Below, piece after piece: positions 17,488 to 30,200 of a stretch of 64,000 nt of DNA. Source of the DNA: Marsupella aquatica (Eukaryota > Marchantiophyta); NCBI GenBank assembly GCA_973895155.1, contig OZ316896.1, forward strand, positions 20,770,001 to 20,834,000. Reading direction: 5' to 3'. A model generated the notes under the pieces. The model ran no database searches and was not told the DNA's origin. It was given only the letters and a program-made list of their open reading frames with translations. Position 1 is the stretch's first letter. Each line of letters starts with the position of its first letter. The position numbers were made by a program, and so were the translations under genes.

Positions 17488-20400
17488 GTAAAGGTCCCTA
17501 CTGCATCTGCTAACGCGGCATCAAGCTCGCATGAGGTAGATTTACTCGATGATGATGACATATTGTGATGCCAAGGTTATGCTCTTAACGTAATGTCAAA
17601 TCCAGGTAGTGATGACTGGATTCTAGATAGTGCATGTACTTTTCACATTTGCTCTAGGAGAGATTTTTTCAGTTCTTACACGGTTTCTAACGGGTCAGTG
17701 TTGATAGGAAATGGAATCCCATGTCAAGTTGTTGGACTTGGATCTGTAAGATTTCAGATGTTTGATGGTGCTGTGAGAACGTTGAGGAATGTGAGACATA
17801 TTCCCAGCATGATGAAAAATCTGATTTCACTTGGAGTTTAAGAGGCAAATGGCCATCAATGGAGTTCTGCTAATGGTGTCCTTCATGTTTCAACTGGTAC
17901 TAAAGTTTTATTGAAGGGAAAAAGACATAGCAATCTATACGTTTTGGAGGGCAGTGTAGTCTGTGATGAAGCCAATGTAACCTTATCTCATGAGGAGACG
18001 GCCCGGCTGTGGCACTTCCGCTTGGGCCATATGAGTGAAAAAGGTTTGGTTATTCTTCAAAAGAAAAGATTACTTTCTAATTTGCAATCTTGTAAGTTGG
18101 AATTTTGTGAGCACTGTGTGCTTGGGAAGCAGCACAGGAAACCCTTCGGAGTTGGAACTCACACCAACAAGGAGGTACTTGAGTATGTACATAGTGATGT
18201 GTGGGGTCCAACTACTCCTTTACATTCTGGACGATTATTCTATATCACGTTCATAGACGATTACTCAAGGTATGTGTGGATATACTTTTTACACAATAAG
18301 TCTGATGTTTTTGCCACTTTTAAGGAGTGGAAAGCCCAAGTAGAGAATCAGACTGGTAATAAAGTGAGATATCTTCGATCGGATAACGGCGGTGAATACA
18401 GTTTCGGGGAATTTGGAACGTATTGTAAGGAGTAGGGGATTACCTGCCATCTCACAACAAGTTATACTCCTCAGCAGAATGGTGTTTCTGAGAGACTCAA
18501 CCGAACACTATTGGACCGCTCGAGGAGTATGTTGAGTCAATCATGCTTACCACATGAGTTTTGGGCTGAAGCTGTCAACACTACAGCTCATTTGATAAAT
18601 TTTTCTCCATCCAGTTCTATTGGATTCAAGACGTCATTTGAAATGAGGTACTGGCGTCCAGCAGATTACTCACATCTGAGGATTTTTGGATGTGATGCTT
18701 ATGTGCTTACACCTTCCCCACTTTGATCCAAGCTGGAGTCCAAGTCGAAGAAGTGCACTTTCCTTGGCTATCACAAAGGTGTGAAGGGTTATAGGTTATG
18801 GGATCCAATAACCTGTAAACTAATTGTCAGTAGAGATGTGTCCTTTAATGAATCCAGATCATCAAAGGAGGGGGAGAGTTCTCCGGACTCCCATACTGAC
18901 AAGGGGAAATCTCCCATCCCGGACCGGGCTGAGGGGGAGATTAGTCATGATGTTGTTCATGATAGGAGAGATGGAGAAGCTCCGAGCTTGGAGCTGGTTC
19001 CTGTGATGGAACAAGAGGAGCAAATTGTTGTTGGGGTACCTCAAATTCAACTAGCAGCAGCAGCAGATTAGCCTGAGTCATCTACTAGAAGAACTTCCAA
19101 TCGTTCTACTAGAGCTCCTACCAGGTATGGTCAATGGGCAGACTCATCTAAGCTAGATGATATTGACATTGCACCTAATGATGATGATATGGCTTTGATC
19201 TTGGAAGAAGGAGAACCTTCTTCGTATAGTGAGGCTTGTGCTTCACAGCAGAAGCATGAGTGGAATGCAGCAATGCAGAGGGAGTTGCAATCTTTGAGTG
19301 ACAACAAGACATGGGAGCTGGTGGAGCTTCCAAGAGGTCAGCAAGTGGTGGACAGCAAGTGGATTTACAAGTTGAAGGACAATCCTTCAAAGGGTGGAGA
19401 AAAAATCTACAAGGCAAGGCTTGTTGCCAAGGGATTCACTCAGGAGAAAGGAGTGAATTACAATGAGGTCTTTTCATCGGTGGCTAAGTATTCCATAATT
19501 CGGATCTTGTGTCAACTTGTTGTGTTTTTTGGTCTGGTGATGGATCAGATAGATGTTGTTACTGCTTTTCTCTATGACAACTTGGAAGAGTTGATCTTCA
19601 TGAGACAGCCACTAGGCTTTATGAAGATGGCCAAGAGAACTTAGTTTGCAGATTGTTCAAGTCCTTGTATGGATTGAAGCAGTCTCCCAAACAATGGAAC
19701 AAACGGTTTGATAATTTCATGTTTGCTCAAGGTTTTACAAGGATGGTGTATGATCCTTGTGTGTATACGAAATCAGTCAAGAATGATGTGTTTGGTTTCA
19801 TCATTCTGGTTATTTATGTGGATGACATGCTGATTGTGGCTAAAGATCAATCTGAGGTTGACAGTCTCAAGGCGAAATTGAGTGCTGAATTCAAGATGAA
19901 GGATCTTGGTAAGGCCAAGAGGATCTTAGGGATGGAGATTTTTAGGAACTCTGAGACTGGACAGTTGTTCTTGAGTCAAGTCCAGTATGCGAGGAAAGTA
20001 CTTGCACGATTCAACATGGAAAATTGTAAGCCAGTGAGTATTCCTTTAGCTTCATATTTCAAGTTATCATCGGCTTTCTTTCCTACGGATGCTGTGGAGA
20101 AAGGTCTGATGGCTAAGATTCCTTATGAAAGGGCAGTAGGCAGTCTGATGTATTTGATGACTTGTACTAGGCCTGACTTAGCCCTAGCGATGGGCAAGGT
20201 TAGCTGATTCATGTCAAATCCAGGGAAGGTACATTGGGAAGCTGTGAAATGGATTCTCAGGTATCTAAAGGGAACACATGATTATGGATTACTATTTGAT
20301 AACAGATCAAATAGAACATTAGTTGGCTATATAGATTCTGACTATGGAGGGTGTCTAGATACAAGGAGGTCTACAACTGGGTTTGTATACACTCTTGGAG

Positions 20401-20761
20401 GAGGATGTATCAGTTGGAAATCTACCTTGCAGAAGCAGAGTATGTTGCAGCAGCAACAGAAGCAGCAAAGGAAGAAATTTGGTTGGATAAGTTGATCGCG
20501 GAGATGGGCTTAGAGCATGGCAAAATGACTATAAACTGTGATAGTCAAAGTGCTATTCACTTGGCTGCTAACCAGGTGATGGATAGCAGGGTGAAGCACA
20601 TTGATATCAGGTACCATTTTATCAGGCAAGCAGTGTCTGATAAAACTTTTGAGCTAGTCAAGATTAATGAAAAGCTCAATCCCGCCAATGCCTTTACCAA
20701 AGTGATTCCTTTGGAGAGTTTCTCAAGACATCGTGCTACTTTGCAAGTTTTGCAGTTGTAG
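17488..20761 (+). pseudogene. Copia pol remnant (protease, integrase, reverse transcriptase, RNase H)
   Basis: Consecutive pieces in one order: aspartic protease with DSACTFHIC near 17626; GAG-pre-integrase HFRLGHMS near 18014; integrase core with HSDVWGP, FIDDYSRYVW and later QQNGVSERLNR; C-terminal IN motif FLGYHKGVKGYRLWD; reverse transcriptase with KARLVAKGFTQ, LYGLKQSP and YVDDMLIV; RNase H with GYIDSDYGG and AEAEYVAA. In-frame stops occur near 17566, 17839, 18433, 18724, 19069 and 20205, and the frame changes near 19640 and 20430. Most stops are one transition from a sensible codon. The element must use proteins from other copies, if it moves at all. Confidence 0.93.
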
Positions 20762-20957
20762 TGCAAGTAGAGTTATTTAGCAATGTGTGATTGTTTGTAC
20801 ATGGATGACTCATTCCTGTTTGGCTACGACTTAGTTCTAGTTAATCCTTAGTTAACCCTTGTGGTTTTTAGTGGGAGACCTGGTTTGGTGATTGTCTAGA
20901 ATTTCTCGCTGAGGATTCCATATGGTAGCATTTAGTCCAGTCCCCAAGACAAGAGTC

Positions 20958-20968
20958 AAGGGGGAGTT
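20958..20968 (+). promoter_or_regulatory. Polypurine tract of the Copia element
   Basis: AAGGGGGAGTT directly before the TGTTAG start of the 3' LTR; expected plus-strand priming site. Confidence 0.88.
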
Positions 20969-21312
20969 TGTTAGATATTGCTCTAGTCTTGTGACTCATG
21001 AGCTAACCACAATTAGTCTAACTCGGATTAGGACTTAGCTAATGTTAGCGGTAGTGCTATTGTGCATATAGCCAAGGCTGATGCCAGACCCTAGTGGAAC
21101 TTAGGCTCATTGTTACGGAGCTAGTTGAGAGATAGGGAGAGCTTGTGCTGTGGATGCTTGGTATGGCCGGTTGGCCTAGAGTGCAGTAAAGCTCTTGTGT
21201 GTTCCTGTGGACGTAGCCTCATGTGGAGGTGAACCACGTATCTCTCTGTGTCGACTATTGTGCGTTGGATGGTTCATGGGCTTGCCGTTACGAATGTCAT
21301 CTATGCTCAACA
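20969..21312 (+). repeat. Copia 3' LTR
   Basis: 344 bases; followed by the target duplication GCCCT at 21313-21317. Three bases shorter than the 5' LTR. Confidence 0.96.
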
Positions 21313-21317
21313 GCCCT

Positions 21318-22120
21318 TTGGGTCTTGGACCTTGACTCTCCCTCAATACTCTCTTAAAGACTTTTAATGGAATGAAACACCAATGAGCTGGGGGCCAAAA
21401 CAACTGGCTCAAAGTAGAACATGTTGGTGCGCAAGTGGACATAGGTTCACAATTAGAAGAATGTATTATGTGGTGCCTTTGGTTGAGGAGAGATATTACT
21501 TATGGGCATTGTTGACTCAAGGGCCTCACTCCAAGGGAGATCTCATATCACCCGCAAAGTTTTCAAGTAATAACCCTAAAACTTAATAAAATAAAATAGA
21601 TTTTTATTATTTTTTACCCCTAACTTTAGGCATATTCTAATAGTATTCTTACATTTGGTATTAAAAAACCACTATAATTCTTATAAATCTCAAAATTGGA
21701 TTAAAACACCCCTATTTCTTCCATAGGTTTTTTAAGTCTTCCCCACAATTGAATTAAAAACCTCTAATTTCTTTGCGCAAGATAGGTCAGAAGAAAAGAA
21801 GTGAGGACCCTGGGATTGTTGATTGTTGTTACTAGAGCTAAAAGTCTTCAAGGATCTCCGCACTTTTGAGACTAGAGTGCACCCAACACTCTAGGAGGCA
21901 GCCTTTGTGAGTAGATTGTACAAGTATGATATTTAGTGGGACTGGCGTCTCATTGAAGTGGCCCTCATGCAAAGTGTCTCACAACTTTTACTTTTTTTCA
22001 TCACCATCATAGTCTTTGAAAGTCCTATAGAACCTACAATGACTAAGAGGTCTGCAGCTACCTATGATGAAGTTTTTTGAAGATCTTGCCAACACTGATA
22101 CACAAGGTTACCTCTTATCC
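21318..22120. other. Non-coding DNA between Copia and the Helitron remnant
   Basis: Continuation of the DNA split by the Copia insertion. AT-rich at 21580-21780. No gene or clear repeat recognised. Confidence 0.4.
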
Positions 22121-22843
22121 AAATGAGGATTTGTCACAACACATGGTTGAGTAGAGCTTTTATTGAACAATGGACAATGTGTGGCATAATTATATACATT
22201 GCAGTATTGAAGGCGATTTGGAGTTGTCAATTGACAACATTCTTGACTAATGGGTCTGGTGGGACGGGAAAGACCTTTGTGGCAAATGTTCTTTTTTGCA
22301 GAGTGCATACTGATGGGGATGTAGCATTGGCTATGGCATCCTCTGGGATTGCAGGTTTGTTGTTATATGGAGGTTGCAAACACATTCAAGTTTTAAGCTT
22401 CCACTAAATCTTGATGTTCAGTCACTATGCAGTGTGAAAAACCAAACCAAGTTTGTTGGATTGTTGCATAGGATGATCTTCATTTCGTGGCATGACTGAA
22501 ACACTTATGGTTCACAGGCACGTGGAGGTGCTTGGCAGGACATTGTGCAACATAAGAGAGGACAATCAAAGGACCAAAAATGTTATATGCACTGATGTTC
22601 TCTACCAAAATGAATAGGGACCTCATCATTTGTATCGTCTTCACTTTTCTATTTAGACTGGATTTCTTTTAGTCTATTTGCGCAAATTCATTATTTACTA
22701 AACTACATCTCTTGTGCAACAACATCTTTTACATAAGGATCTCTTTTGCACCACAGTACCTTTTTATGCTAATCACATCTTTTACACATCAATATCTTTC
22801 ATGCAAACACCATCTTCTGTGCAAAGCATGGGTATTGACCTAG
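22121..22843 (+). mobile_element. Decayed Helitron: PIF1-like helicase piece plus 3' terminus
   Basis: At about 22240-22400 the translation carries a Walker A loop GSGGTGKTF followed by ALAMASSGIAGLLLYGG, the pattern of Helitron/PIF1 helicases. The similarity continues in other frames (LNLDVQSLCSV..., LHRMIFISWHD, HRHVEVLGRTL) to about 22550. Downstream come CATCTTTT words, the reverse complement of the AAAGATG arrays elsewhere, and at 22818-22843 the terminus TGTGCAAAGCATGGGTATTG + ACCTAG|T, the same sequence type as the minus-strand ends at 9027, 12482 and 56069. Helicase and end share one orientation, as expected for a RepHel element; the Rep part and the 5' end are missing. Confidence 0.75.
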
Positions 22844-22930
22844 TCCAATAATAAGAGTGGGACTCAAGGGCCTCTAAAGCTTCTAAAATGATTGAGCTAG
22901 TCTAATAACAAGAGTGGGACCCAAGGGTTC
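22838..22930 (+). repeat. Short direct duplication next to the Helitron end
   Basis: CTAGTCYAATAAYAAGAGTG followed by GGACYCAAGGG occurs twice, at 22840 and 22892. The second copy is preceded by ATTGAG, like the bases before CTAG in the terminus at 56069, so this may be two stacked Helitron ends. Confidence 0.5.
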
Positions 22931-23159
22931 TAATAAATGAGTTTCCATGACAGCTTGTCTGGATCGAGAGAGAGAGAGAGGCCATTGGTGTTTACTACTA
23001 GTGACCAACAAGTCGTTTTGCTCTGAAGAGGAAAAGGCCGGAAAACATACTCCTGCATTGGTTTTCGGCCAATTTGCTCTGAAGTGGGAATTCTGGAGCC
23101 GGCTGTGCGTTTCGTACCTTGATGAACGTAGCACGTAGAAATAGGAATCTGTACGCAAG

Positions 23160-23790
23160 ACATTTGTTTGGAACGGAAGGCGAAGCAGCAGCAGAAGAAG
23201 AAGAAGAAGAAGAAGAAGAAGAAGAGCGAGGAAGCTTGTTTTCCCGTTCGTTTTGAAAAAGACACGCTCGTTTTCCCGTTTGTTGTGGAAAAGACACACG
23301 ACACAGCATTCGGCTTCTCTTGGGAGGCTTTGGAACGGAAGGCGAAGCAGAGGAAGAGCGAGGAAGCTTTTTTTTTTTCCGTTTGTTCGTGAAGAAAACA
23401 CTCAACACAGCATTCGGCTTCTCTTCGGGGGCTCCCGCAAAGTATGTAATACTGCAGTAGCCAACGAGATTTGCTTTGAACTGAAGGGCTGAGCAAAAAG
23501 CAGGGGCGTAGTAGCAGAGCGGAGGCGTAGGCGTCGTCTGCTGCGTCTGATCATCTATTGTCGCCGAATTTTTAGGTGTTCATAAAGAAGACTGAGAGCT
23601 CTCCCCGCTTCTCTGGGAGGGCCTGCTGATGCTCCACCGTACTGTGCAGACTTTGAAGTAGGGAATCTGCAGTCAGGCAGTTCATTTTGATACGGAAGGC
23701 CAACCAGAGTTGCAGAGCAGATATCTGCTGCTGCGTCTGATCATCTTTTGTTGCAGAATTTTCAGGTGCATGTTATAATACGTCGTGCAT
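23160..23790 (+). repeat. Repeated segments in the CAND1 upstream region
   Basis: TTTGGAACGGAAGGCGAAGC ... GAGCGAGGAAGCTT ... CAGCATTCGGCTTCTCTT occurs in two tandem copies (from about 23167 and 23329), the first with a (GAA)n run at 23187-23227. A second repeated block, GCTGCGTCTGATCATC followed by TTGT, occurs at 23540 and 23732. These lie 0.5-1 kb before the CAND1 start codon, in the likely promoter/5' leader. Confidence 0.6.
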
Positions 23791-24236
23791 TCATTCGTTC
23801 GTTCGTCTCATCTCATCACGCCGAACGTCGTCTCCGTGTCATCAATGGGGAAAGAGAAGTAGGAAGTGCAAGACTGAATCCGATGATTTCTTAATTATTT
23901 TTGAAATTTTTTGTTGTGTCAAAGAGTCTTTTATGTCTTTCTGTTCGGGTACGATTGATGGATGTGTAAGTGTGGGAGTGGAATCGTTGAGTTGTCGTCA
24001 TTGGTGTGAGAATTTGGCTGATGCCGAAAATCTGGCGCTTGATGAACCTGATCGCCAGGGTGAGAGGCGGGCGGGCTGGCAGGAAGTTCTCAAAGGGTGT
24101 CGGTATAGAGTCCCCTGCGTCGGAGGATAAATCGGAGAGTTCGTTTGAAAATGATTTGATGTGCGAGAGAGCCATTTTGCGTGATCAATTTTGAAGAGGA
24201 CGAGCCGGAAGGCAGGCAGCATCAACACTCGCCGAA

Positions 24237-27200
24237 ATGGCGAGTCTGACAGTAGGTCTCATTCTTGAAAAGGTATGTACCAACCGCGCACGCTGCTGTC
24301 GTGGTTTGCTTGTAATCTGCCGCCGCAAGTTATGCCGAGGAGCAACGATTTTGTTGAATTGAAAGTGAAATTGGCATAGCCGCGTTTCAGGTCGCCGTCG
24401 ATTGGTTTAGCATTATTAAGCAGTGGTGAAGTAACCTCCTCAAGGTTCACATTCCCCGGGTCTTCTTGAATTCGGTGGTCAAATCAATTTTAGGTTGATC
24501 ATTTTCGTGAGTTTGAATCCATGGCGTGCAGATCGCCTCGAAGGACAAGGACTTCAGGTACATGGCGACTTCGGATCTCTTGAATGAGCTGCAGAAGGAT
24601 ACATTCAAAGCAGATGGAGATACTGAACGGAAGGTGTCGCAAATAGTCCTTCAGCAGCTGGATGATGCCTCTGGGGACATATCCGGTCTCGCCGTCAAAT
24701 GGTGAGCCCTCTTGTACTCCTACGATTACATTAGGTTACTCGGTCGGATAAAGTTCTCTCTCTGACCGGAGTGATTCTGTTAACATGTGAATCTCGGTTT
24801 GCTGGCTTTTGGTGAACTTCTATGCATTTCAGCCACTTCCATGTGAACTTCTGTGTACACCTACTTTCTCGGAAAGAAAGGGAAACTTTGTGTCAGGAAA
24901 ATCCTTTGTGATCTAGTATTGCACCGAAACATTAAATTTATTTAAAAGCTTTTCATATCAACGAGCCATACGCGCAATATGGAATCGGCTCCATATACGA
25001 ATGCCAGTGTTTTGTCCTGCTCTGGTCAAATTAAGGTTTTGAGCTTGAAATTTGCAGTTGTTGGCATTGGATTTGTACGTTTAGGCATCCGACTCTGTTA
25101 ATAGTTTCTCAAAATTCTTCTCAACTTCTATTTAGTTTGCTTCTTAACTGCCACACACTGAGAAGCCATAAAGAAGGTTACTGAGTTCTGTTTATGATCG
25201 CAGCTTAGCACCGTTGGTGAAGAAAGTGAACGAAAACAGGGTAGTGGACATCGCAGAGACTTTGTGCACTCGGTTGTTGACTGGAAAAGAACAACAGCGG
25301 GATATTGCAAGTATTGCACTGAAGACAGTCGTGGCTGAAATTTCTAGTGGGGCCTGTGCCCAAGCCCTTGTGCAATCCCTTACTCCAAGGCTGATCAAAG
25401 GCGTCACGTCTAATGTTAGTCCTTTGTGAATTCAAATTGTACAATTCTTTGTCATGGAGTGCCCAATGTTTCGGCGCGTTAATCACCGTAGTTTCGCCCA
25501 TACATTCTGCACTAAACAGAAAAAACATTATCCAATGAAAGAAATGCGCGACCTCTATCTTGTAACTAAGTATTGTAATGCCTGCCACGTTGGTGGGAAA
25601 AAGAACTGAATTTTAAGCTGGCTTTCCATACCAGGACACCAGCACAGAAGTGAAAAGCGAATGTCTTGATATTCTCTGCGATGTCCTCCACCGATTTGGT
25701 GGGCTGATGGTCGACGACCACGAGCTACTGCTTAGCGCGTTGCTGATGCAACTCAATCTACAGCGAGCTGGTTTGAGAAAGAGAGCTATCCAGTGCCTGG
25801 GTAGGTCTTGCGCAAATATAATGCAGAAAAATGACTTGTTTGCAGTCTCCTCCACCTCAGGAGTGCATAGTATTTGACTTGGTTTTAGTCCTTGTCATTT
25901 AACTTACGCAATGGATTCAGTATTTGTTGGTCTATAAAGCAGGAAAGTTTGAACAGATTGTCCTTCCTTGCAGCAACTTTGGCATCTAGTATGTCTGATG
26001 ATCTGCTGGCCAGAGCGACTGTTAGTGTTGTCCAACTCTTGAAGAATAAAGATGTGAAAGCAGATATGACTCGTACAAACATCCAGATGATCGGAGCCTT
26101 CTGGTGGGTATCTAATTTCGATCTCCAAATGAATTTTGCAAGTTTTATTCTCATTTGCTGTTTGGATATAACTTTTTTATGTGTGCATACCCTGAGTCAA
26201 AATGCTCAGGTAGAGAGAATTGCATTGAGTCAAAGTACAGGAGATACTCTCGTTTGTGTTAAACTAGAACTGTCACTCGCGCAATATCTGCACCCTGGAA
26301 CGAATCTCGTCGCAAATGTAGTGCTTACGCTTGTGCTGAGGCCCAATAGCACAATGGACATGATTTCAGATTCAGACCTTAAAAGTGTAAAGATCATACG
26401 AAAAACTATTAAGATTAGATTTTTCAATCAGTGGAAAGAACACTGGCGTGATCGACTTTAGCTACTTAAGTATGTTCTGAGGTGGCCGACAAGGTGCATA
26501 AGCACTGATAGGCACCTCACATAGTCGTGAGGCAATTTTATGTTCTGCTCCATTGATGGCAGATCAATTGAAGAAGCCTCGGAAATTTGTGCAAGTGGCC
26601 CATTTCAAGTGTTCCACTCGTATGCTTTTTGTGAGATCAATCTCGTCTAGCAACACGAGCAATCTAATCTTTCTGGTTAATTTGGTTCAGTCGTGCAGTC
26701 GGATATCGATTTGGACCTCACTTGAACGAGGTAGTTCCGCTTCTTATCAATTATTGCGAAAATGCCTCGGAAAATGACGACGAATTACGAGAAAATAGTC
26801 TGCAGGTAACCTCCATCAGTCTTGTGTATGCTTTATGCATCTGAAGGATGGAAAATTTCGATGGTCGTAACGTTTGAAAACTAGAGACGAAGGACAGTTT
26901 CTTGAGTTCATGGGACGAACTGGTTTCCTGGTGACCACAGTAAACTCATGATAGTCGTCTGCTGCCCTGGCAGGCTCTAGAAAGCTTTGTGCTACGGTGC
27001 CCTCGCAATGTCTCCGAGCACACAGAGACAATTTTGGACCTTGCTTTGGAATATCTCAGCTATGATCCCAACTTCACGGATGATATGGATGAAGATCTTG
27101 ATGACGAGATGGATGGCGAGGAAGAAGAAGACGAGTAAGCAGTAGCTTTCAGAGAAACTTGTAGTTATGCATAGCAGTTTCCAAATTGGTCAAAACTTGT

Positions 27201-30200
27201 TCTATAGAACTTACCTATAATATACGAAAGTTCTGCAAGGTGGAAATTTTGTCTAACTACTTGATGTTCGTCTCTTCGCCTGTAGAGAGAGCGCAGATGA
27301 ATATAGCGACGATGAGGATGTCAGCTGGAAGGTCCGGAGAGCTGCTGCAAAGACTCTGTCAGCAATTATATCTTCTCGCCCCGAGCTTCTAGGCACTCTT
27401 TATAACAAGGTAAAGGATTTTCCTAGCATCGTACTTTATATTAGAACCAACAAGTATGTTACCTAATTGTAGGGCGCCACCAGGCCAGGTTTCCTACTTC
27501 ATGTCTCTTGAGATTGCTTTTGGAATCAGGTGTCATCGATTCCGACTACAAGAGTCATACAGCTTGTGGCCTTGGCAATAACTCGAATTTTTAATGAGAA
27601 GGTCCCGTTCGTACCTCTTGGAGCAAAGGACAACCTATTGCTCACTCTACCTGGAACGCAAGAAGAAGCCTATCTAAGTGAGCTGCCGTGTGAATGCAGG
27701 CGAGCCCAAAATTGATCGAACGGTTCAGGGAAAGAGAAGAAAATGTCAAGGTAGCTGTTCGGAAATCTTTTGTGCTTGGCTGCCACTTTTTGTTCGATTG
27801 GTTAATAAAGCTATTAGTCTACCTCGTTATTGCATCTGAGCTTTGATGGCATTTGATGGCATTCCAGATCCTTGCAATACAAGGAATGCATTTGCTCTGG
27901 ATAGGATAGTTCGGTAAAGCCGCCTTTACCTCAAAGTCATTTTGAGAAGAATTGTGGGTATCTTGTTCTGCAATATTGATAAAACACTATATTCTTGAGC
28001 GCAGATCGATGTCTTCAATGCCTTCATTGACTTACTTCGACAAACTGGGAGTGTGACCAAGGGAACTGTGGAAATAAGGGTTGGAAGGTATTAAAGATGC
28101 CACTTTTCCTAACAGCAACTTTCCAGAAGTCAATTCCGTAGCATACCTTAGTGAACCAAATGGGGATTGTAGATCCTGAACAGTATGCGTAATAGTTTCC
28201 GTTTCGCCGGGGAAAATCTTTATGTGGATTGATTTTGTCCAGGGAGATGTGCTTGGATTTTTGGATAAGGTTGATCTTATGTGTTTTAGGGGGTTTAGAA
28301 TGATCGTCGACTAAGCCAAGTCTCAGTGGAATGCAGTCGACTAGGGGTTTTTTAAAGTTGTGATAATAACTTAATAAAACCAACATAGGTTTTGCTTTGA
28401 TGCTTCCCAGATCTCGACTAATGGCAAATATCACAAATATTGGTGATTTCCTACAAAAAAGGGATTTCAAACGGAGGATCAGATATTAGTTTGATGATTA
28501 GTTTCGCGACATATCCTGAAGATTTGTTGGGAAAAGGAATTTTCGGAAAAGACTAACAGTGAAGGAGCTCTGATCGAATTGAAGGGACAATTGGTGTACT
28601 AATCAAGGGATCTCTTGCCCTTTCTCGATTGCATCTTTGACCGTTTGGCACTGAATTGAAACCTGTTGGTTCCAGTCCCTTGTACATGCTACAGCAGGAG
28701 GTGCCCAAGGTTGTGAAGTCTCTTAACAAGCAGCTGCGCGAAAGGTCCGTGAAGACAAAGGTTAGTACTCTTTACCTTTCAAGACGAAGGAGACAGATTT
28801 GTGCGGATGACTTCTTTAAGTATGGCTGTGCGACTGGGCCTTCTTTTCGCTAGCTCTGATACTGATTTCCCAAGTGCAGGTTGGTGCATTTTCGGTGTTG
28901 AAGGAATTAGTGATTGTGCTACCGAACTGCTTGTCGGACCATATCACATCATTGGTTCCTGGAATCGAAAAAGCCCTCAATGTAAGCACCTTGATTGACT
29001 TTTTTACAGCAGAATCAGTATCTCATTGATGTGACACTGCATTTTGTAAACTGCTATTTGTATTGAATATTTGCTTTCGTGAACACAGGACAAGTCCTCA
29101 AATTCAAATTTGAAGATTGAGGCGTTGGTCTTCCTGAGACTCGTATTGGCTTCACATTCACCCACAGTTTTCCATCCACACATCAAGGTAAATTGTGGAG
29201 GAGGTACCTCGGGAATTACCTTCGGAAATCAATGCTGTCTGCATGGTCTTCTTGCGGTTAGATGCAGCACAAGAGTAGCTTGTTCCTCGAGTTCAGAGAA
29301 AATTCTCGTCCCTTGTGTTTGGTGATGACGTGCTTAATCCTTGAATCGAAGGGTGATAAAGTATGGAGTCCTCCCAGCAATGGAAATCCTTTGTTTATGA
29401 CTTCAGCTGAGTAATATTGTGTCAGTCATCATCTCTGACGGCCTGCAGGCATTATCAGCTCCTGTTCTTACTGCTGTGGGTGAACGCTACTATAAGGTCA
29501 CAGCAGAAGCTCTTCGAGTTTGTGGAGAGCTTGTGAAGGCAATACGGCCTTCCTTGGAAACAGTAAGGCATTCGTTTTCCTTTATAACTCGCTTTGTTGT
29601 CCTTCCTGCAATATAGCCACTCGCGCATTTCCTGTCTGGATACTGGGAATGGCTTCCACTAAATCGACGGTTCCGTGTTTAGCAGACGGCGGATTTCAAT
29701 TTTGTTCCATATGTTCGTCCATTATACGCTGCGATTTTCAAGCGGCTCACAGCTCAGGATCAAGATCAGGTGCCTCATTCTCGTGCGAAATCAGATTCGT
29801 GCCACCCAGCAGTTTAAGGGCTTCTTACGTCAGTGTTGGTTACTATCTGTTTGAAAGATACGCAAAGGTTGTCACTGTCAATATATTTACGAGGCATGCT
29901 CATATGTCACCACATAAAATTGTATCTGTCCACCAAGGTATCGGTGTCTCGTGTCGTTGTGTTTTGAGGATTCCCAAGTAATTTCATCAATCTGCGTTTG
30001 GACAACCTGGAGACTGAAGTATTTCGGCTGTGTCATGCCAGGAAGTCAAGGAATGTGCAATTTCTTGCATGGGCTTGGTCATCTCCATACTTGGAGATCA
30101 ACTCAAGAATGAACTCGGCACATGCCTGCCTCTTCTTTTGGAAAGATTGCGGAACGAGATAACTCGCCTCACAGCTGTTAAGGTGACAGATTGCCACAAA

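Larger units (their letters stand above)
14522..21312 (+). mobile_element. Complete Copia (Ty1) LTR retrotransposon with broken coding region
   Basis: Two direct LTRs (14522-14868 and 20969-21312) both start TGTTAG and end CAACA. They are flanked by the 5-base target duplication GCCCT (14517-14521 and 21313-21317). The primer-binding site TGGTATCAGAGC at 14871-14882 matches the plant initiator tRNA-Met, and a purine tract AAGGGGGAG lies directly before the 3' LTR. Gene order gag, protease, integrase, reverse transcriptase, RNase H identifies Copia. LTR differences counted by eye are about a dozen substitutions, all transitions, plus one 3-base indel in about 345 bases, so the insertion is not very recent. 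Coding frames contain several stops and at least two frame shifts, so this copy is non-autonomous. Confidence 0.97.

Noticed and set aside
22883-23496. Minus-strand open frames up to 188 codons upstream of CAND1
   Set aside because: They are driven by the GAA/CTT microsatellite and duplicated leader blocks; frames conflict and no domain is seen.
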